DNA of 28,623 nucleotides, taken from positions 1-28,623 of the forward strand of contig DATMJI010000141.1 of assembly GCA_035553895.1 (NCBI GenBank). The letters run 5' to 3'. A program made the position numbers and the translations under genes. Shown in pieces: positions 22,530 to 28,623 of the stretch (position 1 is its first letter; each line of letters starts with the position of its first letter). This DNA is from JADDRA01 sp035553895. Its GTDB lineage: Bacteria; Actinomycetota; Acidimicrobiia; Acidimicrobiales; CADCSY01. Below the pieces are notes generated by a model, which did not search any database, had not been told where the DNA came from, and saw only the letters and a program-made list of their open reading frames with translations.

Positions 22530-24926
22530 GTGATCGCCGACGCACTGGCCGGGACGCGCCTGTTCGTCACCGGTGCCACCGGCTTCCTCGGCACGGCGCT
22601 GGTGGAGCGCCTGCTGCGTCGCGTCCCCGATTGCGAGCTGGTCCTGCTCGTCCGGCCCGGGCGGCGGTCGAGCGCCGAGCGCCGGGTCCAGCGCGAGGTC
22701 CTGCGCAACGACGGCTTCGACCGCCTGCGGGGCGAGCTCGGCGACCGTTTCGACCCCGAGGTGCAGCGCCGCATCACGGTGATGGCAGGCGACGTCGGCG
22801 TCGACGGCCTCGGGCTCGACGTCGACGGCCGGGCCGCCCTCGCCTCGTGCCACACGGTCGTGCACGCCGCCGCGGCGGTGGCCTTCGACTCCCCGCTGGA
22901 CCGGGCCGTGGAGGTCAACCTCCTCGGGCCGGCCCGCCTGGCCCAGGCCCTCCACGACGTGGGATCGAGTGCCCACCTGGTCTCAGTGTCGACCTGCTAC
23001 GTGGCCGGCAACCGCCGCGGCCAGGCCAGCGAGGTCCCGGTCTTCGACACCCCCTTCGCCCCGCCCGTGCACTGGCGCAGCGAGGTCGACGCCGCCAGGC
23101 GGGTCCGGGCCGACACCGAGGCCGAGAGCCGAACTCCGGCCCTCCTGGCCCGCTTCGCCAAGGAGGCCCGGGCCGAGCTGGGGGCGGCCGGTGTCCCCCT
23201 CCTGGCCGCCAAGGCCGAGCGCCAGCGCAATACGTGGGTGGCCGACCAGCTGGTCGAGGCGGGGCGGGCCCGGGCCCGGGCCCTGGGATGGCCCGACGCC
23301 TACGCCTACACCAAGGCGCTGGCCGAGCAGGCCCTGCTCGAGACCCGGGGCGAGCTGCCGGTCACCATCGTGCGGCCGTCGATCATCGAGTCGGCTCTGG
23401 CCGAGCCCCGGCCCGGCTGGATCCGGGGCTTCCGCATGGCCGAGCCCGTCATCATCACCTACGCCCGGGGCCTGCTCCGGGAGTTCCCCGGTATCCCCGA
23501 GGGGGTGGTCGACGTCATCCCCGTCGACCTGGTGGTGGCCGCCATACTCGACGCCGCCGCCCGGGGCCCGGATCCCTCAGGGGTGCCGGCCATCGTCCAG
23601 GTGGCCTCCGGCTCGGCCAACCCGCTCCACTACCGCCACCTGGTCGACCTCGTCCACGGGTGGTTCAGCCGCAACCCCCTCTACGACGCCAAGGGCCAGC
23701 CCATCGTGGTACCCCGCTGGACCTTCCCCGGGCGGGGACGGGTCCAGGGCCAGCTCCAGCGGGCGGTGCGCACCATCGACCGCGTCGAGAAGGTCCTCGG
23801 CGGCCTGCCCCTGCGGGGCGGCCAGGCCCGCTGGGCCGCCGACTTGGAGGAGAAGCGCACCGACGCCGCCCGGGCCCTCGACTACGTGGAGCTCTACGGG
23901 GCCTACGCCGAGACCGAGGCCGTCTTCGCCGTCGACACCTTGCTGGCCCGCTGGGCGAGCCTCGACACCGAGGACCGGGCCGCCTTCTGCTTCGATCCCC
24001 GCAGCATCGACTGGGACCACTACGTGACCGGCATCCACCTCCCGTCGGTGGTCGAGCACGCCCGGGTGCGCGCCACGCCGGGGGGCCGCAGCGGGCCCTC
24101 CCGGGCTGAGCGGCTGCGCCAGGCCGTGCTCTCGCCCGACCGCCACCTGGCCGCCTTCGACCTGGAGAACACCCTCATCGCCTCCAACGTGGTGGACTCC
24201 TACTCGTGGCTGGCCACCCGGCGGCTCACGCCCCGCCAGCGGGTCCGCTTCACCCTCCAGGCCCTGGCCGAGGGGCCGTCCCTGCTGGCCCTGGACCGCA
24301 GGGACCGGGGCGACTTCCTGCGCCACTTCTACCGGAAGTTCGAGGGGGCTCCGGTGGAGCAGCTCGAGGAGGACGCCACCGAGCTGCTGACCTACCTGCT
24401 GCTCACCAAGTCGTTCCCCGCCGGCATCCGCCGGGTCCGCCACCACCGCCGGCTGGGACATCGCACCGTGCTCATCACCGGCGCCCTCGACATCGTCGTC
24501 GAGCGCAACCTGGCCCCCCTCTTCGACGATGTGGTGTGCGCCCGCATGGGCAGCATCGGCCCCGGTGGCGAGCGCCTGCGCCAGCGCCTGCCGGTCGCCG
24601 GGCGCTGGAGCGGCGAGCTGCTCGACGCCCCGCCCACCGGCGAGGCTCGGGCCGAGGCCCTGGTCGACTTCGCCGCTGCCGAGGGCCTGCGCCTGGAGGA
24701 GGCCGTGGCCTACGCCGACTCGGCCAGCGACCTGCCCATGCTCGAGGCCGTGGGCTTTCCCGTCGCCGTCAACCCCGAGATCCGCCTGGCGGCCATCGCC
24801 CGCAAGCGGGGATGGCTGGTCGAGCAGTGGGCCAAGGCGCCCGGGGGGCCCCGGCCCCTGCTGCCGATCGGGCCTGTGACCCAGCGGTCGTCCTTCGCCG
24901 CCCCCGGCAGCCGGCGGCGCCGGTGA
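22530..24926 (+). CDS. Fatty acyl-CoA reductase fused to a HAD-IB phosphatase-like domain
   Basis: A 798-residue fusion. Residues 1-370 form an extended SDR/NAD_binding_4 acyl-CoA reductase: GATGFLG at 15-21 binds NAD(P)H, and Tyr258/Lys262 in YAYTK form the YxxxK catalytic pair. Residues about 420-515 resemble the FAR C-terminal domain (FCFDPRSIDWDHYVTGIHLP). Such enzymes reduce long acyl-CoA or acyl-ACP to aldehyde or alcohol. From about residue 535 a HAD-IB domain follows: motif I DLENT at 544-548, then VLITGALD (motif II), Lys near the ELLDAPPTGEAR segment, and ADSASDLPML (motif IV). The second Asp of the usual DxDxT is Glu546. HAD-IB domains are found in SerB and fused to PlsC acyltransferases, so a lipid phosphate substrate is plausible. 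It is the first gene of a four-gene overlapping operon. The identity of the fusion is clear; the exact product is unknown. Confidence 0.88.
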   Translation: MIADALAGTRLFVTGATGFLGTALVERLLRRVPDCELVLLVRPGRRSSAERRVQREVLRNDGFDRLRGELGDRFDPEVQRRITVMAGDVGVDGLGLDVDGRAALASCHTVVHAAAAVAFDSPLDRAVEVNLLGPARLAQALHDVGSSAHLVSVSTCYVAGNRRGQASEVPVFDTPFAPPVHWRSEVDAARRVRADTEAESRTPALLARFAKEARAELGAAGVPLLAAKAERQRNTWVADQLVEAGRARARALGWPDAYAYTKALAEQALLETRGELPVTIVRPSIIESALAEPRPGWIRGFRMAEPVIITYARGLLREFPGIPEGVVDVIPVDLVVAAILDAAARGPDPSGVPAIVQVASGSANPLHYRHLVDLVHGWFSRNPLYDAKGQPIVVPRWTFPGRGRVQGQLQRAVRTIDRVEKVLGGLPLRGGQARWAADLEEKRTDAARALDYVELYGAYAETEAVFAVDTLLARWASLDTEDRAAFCFDPRSIDWDHYVTGIHLPSVVEHARVRATPGGRSGPSRAERLRQAVLSPDRHLAAFDLENTLIASNVVDSYSWLATRRLTPRQRVRFTLQALAEGPSLLALDRRDRGDFLRHFYRKFEGAPVEQLEEDATELLTYLLLTKSFPAGIRRVRHHRRLGHRTVLITGALDIVVERNLAPLFDDVVCARMGSIGPGGERLRQRLPVAGRWSGELLDAPPTGEARAEALVDFAAAEGLRLEEAVAYADSASDLPMLEAVGFPVAVNPEIRLAAIARKRGWLVEQWAKAPGGPRPLLPIGPVTQRSSFAAPGSRRRR

Positions 24927-26140
24927 AGGCTCTGCGCCTGGAGCGCTCGCTTCCCCGCCTGGCCCTGGCCCGGGCGGCCGGTGCCCTCAGGCCGGGAGGC
25001 GGGGCCCGGGCCGGCGCCCTGCGCCTGGTCGACATGGAGCCCCCGGCCCTGCCCGGTGCCGGCTGGGTGCAGGTCCGGCCCCGCCTGGCCGGGATCTGCG
25101 GGTCCGACCTGGCCACCGTCGACGCCACCGCCTCGCCGTGGTTCGAGCCGGTGATCAGCTTCCCCTTCGTTCCTGGCCACGAGATCGTGGGCGAGCTCGA
25201 CGACGGCCGCCGGGTGGTGGTCGAGCCGGTGCTGGGCTGTGACGCCCGGGCCATCCGTCCCCGCTGCCCGGCCTGCGAACAGGGGGACCTCGGGCGCTGC
25301 CGCAACATCGCCTTCGGCCACCTCCGGCCCGGCCTGCAGACCGGCTACTGCGCCGACACCGGCGGCGGGTGGTCGCTGGCCCTGGCGGCGCACGAGTCCC
25401 AGCTCCATCCCGTGCCCGGCACCATGACCGACGAGGCGGCGGTGATGGTGGAGCCGGCCGCCTGCGCCATCCGCGGTGCCCTGCGCACCGGTGCCGGGCC
25501 CGCAGACGTGGTGGCCGTGGTGGGCGCTGGCACCCTGGGTCTGGTGGTCGTGGCCGCCCTGGACCGGTGGGTGCGCCCGGCCCGCATCCTGGTGGGGGCC
25601 AAGCACCCGGTCCAGCGCCGGCTGGCCCGGGAACTGGGTGCCACCGACGTGGTCGAGCCGCCGGCACTGGTGCGGGCCGTGCGCCGGGCGACCGGGTCAC
25701 TGGCCGTGGGTGGCGGCGGCGGGCAGGGCGAGGCCCACGGCGTGGCCGGGGTCCGCCTCACCGGGGGGGCCGACGTGGTGGTCGACTGCGTGGGCAGTGC
25801 CACCAGCCTGGCCCAAGCCCTCGCCGTCGCCCGTCCCGGGGGCCGTATCGTCATGGTCGGCATGCCCGGCACCGTCACCGTCGACCTCACCCCCCTGTGG
25901 CAGCGGGAGGTCGAGCTGGTGGGGGCCTACGCTTACGGCACCGAGGAGCACCCCGGCCGGCGTACCTTCGACCTGGCCTTCGAGCTGGCGGCCGAGGCCG
26001 ACCTGGGGCGCCTGGTGTCCGCCGCCTACCCCCTGGCCCGCTCCACCGATGCCCTGGCCCACGCAGCCGACGCCGGCTCCCGGGGCGCCACCAAGATCGT
26101 CTTCGACCTGCGAGCCGAGAAGGGACGTGATCGCCTGTGA
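24923..26140 (+). CDS. Zinc-dependent medium-chain alcohol dehydrogenase (MDR)
   Basis: A 405-residue protein with a GTG start sharing GTGA with the reductase stop. The catalytic zinc site is visible as Cys59 (GICGSD), His86/Glu87 (GHEIVGEL) and Glu177 (MVEPAA). Structural zinc candidates are Cys106, Cys115, Cys118 and Cys126; the first lies further away than in classical ADH. The Rossmann domain starts at VVAVVGAGTLGLVV (GAGTLG at 201-206). An N-terminal insertion of about 20 residues, rich in Gly/Ala/Arg, lies before the catalytic domain. The enzyme should interconvert an alcohol and a carbonyl with NAD(P). Within this operon it could act on the alcohol or aldehyde from the FAR domain or on a hydroxy lipid. 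A Gly-rich insert near residue 264 (VGGGGGQ) is unusual. Confidence 0.9.
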   Translation: MKALRLERSLPRLALARAAGALRPGGGARAGALRLVDMEPPALPGAGWVQVRPRLAGICGSDLATVDATASPWFEPVISFPFVPGHEIVGELDDGRRVVVEPVLGCDARAIRPRCPACEQGDLGRCRNIAFGHLRPGLQTGYCADTGGGWSLALAAHESQLHPVPGTMTDEAAVMVEPAACAIRGALRTGAGPADVVAVVGAGTLGLVVVAALDRWVRPARILVGAKHPVQRRLARELGATDVVEPPALVRAVRRATGSLAVGGGGGQGEAHGVAGVRLTGGADVVVDCVGSATSLAQALAVARPGGRIVMVGMPGTVTVDLTPLWQREVELVGAYAYGTEEHPGRRTFDLAFELAAEADLGRLVSAAYPLARSTDALAHAADAGSRGATKIVFDLRAEKGRDRL

Positions 26141-27723
26141 GCCCGAGGCCGGGTTTCGTACTGGAGGTCGACCGCTCGACCCCGCCCACGCTGTTCCACC
26201 ACGGGGAGGGCTTCCGCCTCGAGCGCCTGCCGGTGGGCAGCCGCATCGTCTACCCGCCCGAGGCGCTCCCTGTGCTCGACGACATCGACGGCGCCATCCG
26301 CCACGCCCTGCTCCACCCCGTCGACAACGATCCCCTGCCCGCCCTCTTGCACCCGGGCATGCGCCTGACCATCGCCTTCGACGACATCTCCCTGCCCCTG
26401 CCGCCGATGCGCCGGCCCGACGTACGCCAGCGGGTGATCGAGGCCGTCCTCGATCTGGCCGCCGAGGCCGGTGTCGACGACGTGCACCTCATCGCCGCCC
26501 TGGCGCTGCACCGGCGCATGACCGAGGCCGAGCTGCGCCACGCCGTGGGCGACCGGGTCTACGACGCCTTCGCTCCGCGCGGCCTGCTCTACAACTTCGA
26601 CGCCGAGGATCCCGACAACCTGGCGTTCCTGGGTGAGACCGAGTCAGGCGAGGAGGTGGAGATCTCCAAACGGGCGGCCGAGTCCGACCTGCTCGTCTAC
26701 GTCAACATCAACCTGGTGGCCATGGACGGTGGCCACAAGTCGACGGCCACCGGTCTGGCCTCCTACCGCAGCCTGCGCCACCACCACAACGTGCGCACCA
26801 TGCAGCACAGCCGGTCGTTCATGGACCAGCACCGCTCCGAGCTGCACTCTTCCAACTGGCGCATGGGCGACGTCATCCGCAGGGCCGGGGTGAAGATCTT
26901 CCAGATCGAGACCACCCTCAACAACGACACCTTTCCCAAACCCTTCGACTTCCTCCAGAAGCGGGAGTGGGAGTGGTCCCTGCGGGACCGGGCCTCCTAC
27001 CTGGGCGCGGCCAAGGCCCTGGAGCGGGCACCGGCCCGCCTGGCCCGGTCGGTGTTCCAGTCGGTGCTCGCCCCCCACAACCTCACCGGGATCAATGCCG
27101 GCGAGGTGGAGGCCGTCCACCGCCTGACCACGGCCAAGGTCTACGAGCAACAGCTGGTGGAAGTCGAGGGCCAGGCGGACATCCTCACCATGGGGCTGCC
27201 CTACATCTGCCCCTACAACGTCAACTCGGTGATGAACCCGATCCTGGTGATGTGCCTGGGACTGGGCTACTTCTTCAACCTCTACCGCAACCGGCCCCTG
27301 GTGCGCGAGGGCGGCGTGCTCATCATGAGCCATCCCACCCGCTGGGAGTTCCACCCCGTCCACCACCCCAGCTACATCGACTTCTTCGAGGAGCTGCTGG
27401 CCGAGACCACCGACCCCCTGGAGCTGGAGAAGACCTACGAGCAGTCCTTCGCCGAGGACGAGTGGTACCGCCACCTCTACCGCACCAGCTACGCCTACCA
27501 CGGCGTGCACCCCTTCTACATGTGGTACTGGGGAGCTCACGCCCTCCAGCACCTGGGATCGGTGATCGTGGTGGGCGGCGATGCCCGGGCGGTTCGCCGC
27601 CTCGGCTTCAAGCCCGCCACCACCCTGGCCGACGCCTTGGAGATGGCGGGCGACGTGGTCGGACCCGACCCCACGCTGACCCACTTCCACAACCCGCCGA
27701 TCATGATCGCCGACGTGGTGTGA
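26137..27723 (+). CDS. LarA-like (DUF2088 / lactate racemase family) protein
   Basis: A 528-residue protein, about 100 residues longer than classical nickel-pincer lactate racemase LarA. GTG start overlapping the previous stop by 4 bases. Family marks: IAFDDISLPLPP at about 80-90 in place of the DHTRP motif, IAALALHRRMTEAELRHAVG with His125 (LarA His108), and GGHKSTATGLASYRSLRHHH with Lys201 and His217. The Lys-to-His distance of 16 equals LarA Lys184-His200, the residues that attach the cofactor and bind nickel. The equivalents of Arg75 (here Ser85) and His174 (here Ile191) are changed, so the substrate is probably not lactate. The C-terminal half has many aromatic and His residues (WEFHPVHHPSYIDFFEELL, YHGVHPFYMWYWGAH), which is unusual. 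No LarB, LarC or LarE gene is in the window. Likely cytoplasmic 2-hydroxy-acid epimerase or related isomerase; substrate unknown. Confidence 0.8.
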   Translation: MSPRPGFVLEVDRSTPPTLFHHGEGFRLERLPVGSRIVYPPEALPVLDDIDGAIRHALLHPVDNDPLPALLHPGMRLTIAFDDISLPLPPMRRPDVRQRVIEAVLDLAAEAGVDDVHLIAALALHRRMTEAELRHAVGDRVYDAFAPRGLLYNFDAEDPDNLAFLGETESGEEVEISKRAAESDLLVYVNINLVAMDGGHKSTATGLASYRSLRHHHNVRTMQHSRSFMDQHRSELHSSNWRMGDVIRRAGVKIFQIETTLNNDTFPKPFDFLQKREWEWSLRDRASYLGAAKALERAPARLARSVFQSVLAPHNLTGINAGEVEAVHRLTTAKVYEQQLVEVEGQADILTMGLPYICPYNVNSVMNPILVMCLGLGYFFNLYRNRPLVREGGVLIMSHPTRWEFHPVHHPSYIDFFEELLAETTDPLELEKTYEQSFAEDEWYRHLYRTSYAYHGVHPFYMWYWGAHALQHLGSVIVVGGDARAVRRLGFKPATTLADALEMAGDVVGPDPTLTHFHNPPIMIADVV

Positions 27724-28623
27724 GCCGGCTGCCGGCCCTGGCCCTGCCCCGGCTGCGCCTGCCCCGGCCCGGCTTCCCCTGGTCGGCGCCGGACACGCCG
27801 CGGGGCGCCGAGCGCCTGCCGGCGCCGCGGCGTACCGGTGCCGACTACGACACCGCCTGGGCCCGGCGGCCCCTGGCCCGGCACACCCGTGCCCTGCTGG
27901 TCGACGGACCGATGCGCCTCGGAATCCGGGCCATCGCCAGCCCCCGGCGCTGCGGCCTCGACCGCCTGGAGGACCTCAGCGGCCCGGCCATCTTCGCCGC
28001 CAACCACCACAGCCACCTCGACACGCCCCTGCTGCTCACGTCCGTCCCCGAGCCCTGGCGCCACCGCATGGTGGTGGCGGCGGCGGCCGACTACTTCTTC
28101 ACCAACGCCCTCACCTCGTCGGCGTCGGCGCTGGCCATCGGCGCCATACCCATCGAGCGGACCCGCATCGAGCGCCGCTCCGCCGACCGGGCCGCCGCCC
28201 TCATCGAGGACCGTTGGAGCCTGCTCATCTTCCCCGAGGGCGGGCGCAGCGCCGACGGCTGGGGGCGGGGGCACCGGGGCGGAGCCGCGTACCTCGCCCT
28301 GCGCTGCGGGGTGCCGGTGGTCCCCATCCACGTGGAGGGCACGGGCCGCATCTTCGGCAAGGGCGCCAAGCGCCCGAGCCCGGGCACCAGCCGGGTGACC
28401 TTCGGTCATCCCCTCCGGCCGGGTGAGGGCGAGAACGCCGTGCGCTTCGCCGGGCGCATCGAGCGGGCGGTGGCAACGCTGGCCGACGAAGCCGCCACCG
28501 ACTGGTGGGCGGCCCGCCGCCGCGCCGCCCGGGGCGCCTCCCCCAGCCTGACCGGCCCCGAGGGCAACTCCTGGCGCCGGGCCTGGGCCCTGGGCGACCG
28601 CCACCGGCCCACCGCCTCCCGCT
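27720..28623 (+). CDS. PlsC-type acyltransferase (3' end beyond window)
   Basis: At least 301 codons, open to the window end. GTG 27720 shares GTGA with the LarA-like stop. A basic, Pro-rich N-terminus of about 50 residues precedes a lysophosphatidic-acid acyltransferase-like domain. Motif I is NHHSHLD at 95-101 with the catalytic His96-x4-Asp101. IPIERTR at 143-149 matches the acceptor-binding motif. FPEGGRS at 171-177 corresponds to FPEGTRS. VPIHVEG lies further on. Such enzymes transfer acyl groups to glycerophosphate-type or other hydroxyl acceptors at the membrane face. As fourth member of the operon it could acylate the alcohol or the dephosphorylated product of the first gene. The last 50 or so visible residues are Ala/Arg/Trp-rich beyond the core, so a C-terminal extension exists. 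Confidence 0.88.
   Translation, partial: MSRLPALALPRLRLPRPGFPWSAPDTPRGAERLPAPRRTGADYDTAWARRPLARHTRALLVDGPMRLGIRAIASPRRCGLDRLEDLSGPAIFAANHHSHLDTPLLLTSVPEPWRHRMVVAAAADYFFTNALTSSASALAIGAIPIERTRIERRSADRAAALIEDRWSLLIFPEGGRSADGWGRGHRGGAAYLALRCGVPVVPIHVEGTGRIFGKGAKRPSPGTSRVTFGHPLRPGEGENAVRFAGRIERAVATLADEAATDWWAARRRAARGASPSLTGPEGNSWRRAWALGDRHRPTASR

Noticed and set aside
22475..24109. Plus-strand open frame overlapping the acyl-CoA reductase
   Set aside because: Out-of-frame shadow of the fusion gene with Arg/Gly/Pro-rich translation and no family motif.
1..28623. CRISPR arrays, insertion sequences, integrases, phage genes
   Set aside because: No repeat-spacer pattern, transposase or recombinase motif, or paired terminal inverted repeats were seen on either strand.

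Overview
This is a very GC-rich, densely coded chromosomal segment. GTG starts and 4-base GTGA or TGATG stop/start overlaps are common. The gene order recN - steA - steB/mctB ... pyrG - NUDIX - ald is a recognised arrangement in Actinomycetota. An early-branching lineage such as Acidimicrobiia is possible, but that narrower placement is inference.

Bases 1-13797, read right to left on the minus strand, form a long, largely overlapping envelope and housekeeping run: recN, steA, steB/mctB-like, murJ, a GT4 glycosyltransferase, an alkaline-phosphatase-fold membrane protein, a GT39-like membrane glycosyltransferase, a MraY/WecA-like sugar-phosphate transferase, pyrG, a NUDIX ADP-ribose pyrophosphatase, and the first 31 codons of ald. 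It mixes a lipid II flippase, septum-associated proteins and four uncharacterised membrane or glycan genes with CTP supply and DNA repair.

Bases 13900-18196 begin with two tRNA genes: Asn, and a CAU-anticodon tRNA that looks more like the lysidine-modified Ile2 type than Met. They are followed by a large LuxR-type ATPase regulator (LAL), a Rid-family protein lacking the usual catalytic Arg, and a CBS-pair protein. By eye, codon use here is less dominated by GCC/CCC/CGG than in the flanks. A degraded T-arm-like copy of the CAU tRNA lies at the far edge, so the block may be an old tRNA-associated insertion.

Bases 18197-21936 hold an MFS_3 exporter whose tail overlaps murF convergently, then murF and ddl back to back. 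The latter two make D-Ala-D-Ala and attach it to the peptidoglycan precursor.

Bases 21904-28623 hold a TetR regulator divergent from four plus-strand genes, each joined to the next by a 4-base overlap: a fatty acyl-CoA reductase-HAD phosphatase fusion, a zinc MDR dehydrogenase, a LarA-like (DUF2088) protein, and a PlsC-type acyltransferase cut by the window end. A perfect 14-bp palindrome between tetR and the reductase overlaps both predicted -10 elements. This looks like a self-regulated lipid-modification operon of unknown product and is the best candidate here for an undescribed system. Several genes (ald, luxR-like, MFS, tetR, reductase) show TAnnnT-like hexamers 6-7 bases before the start codon, which suggests leaderless transcripts. 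I saw no IS element, integrase, CRISPR array or convincing intrinsic terminator.
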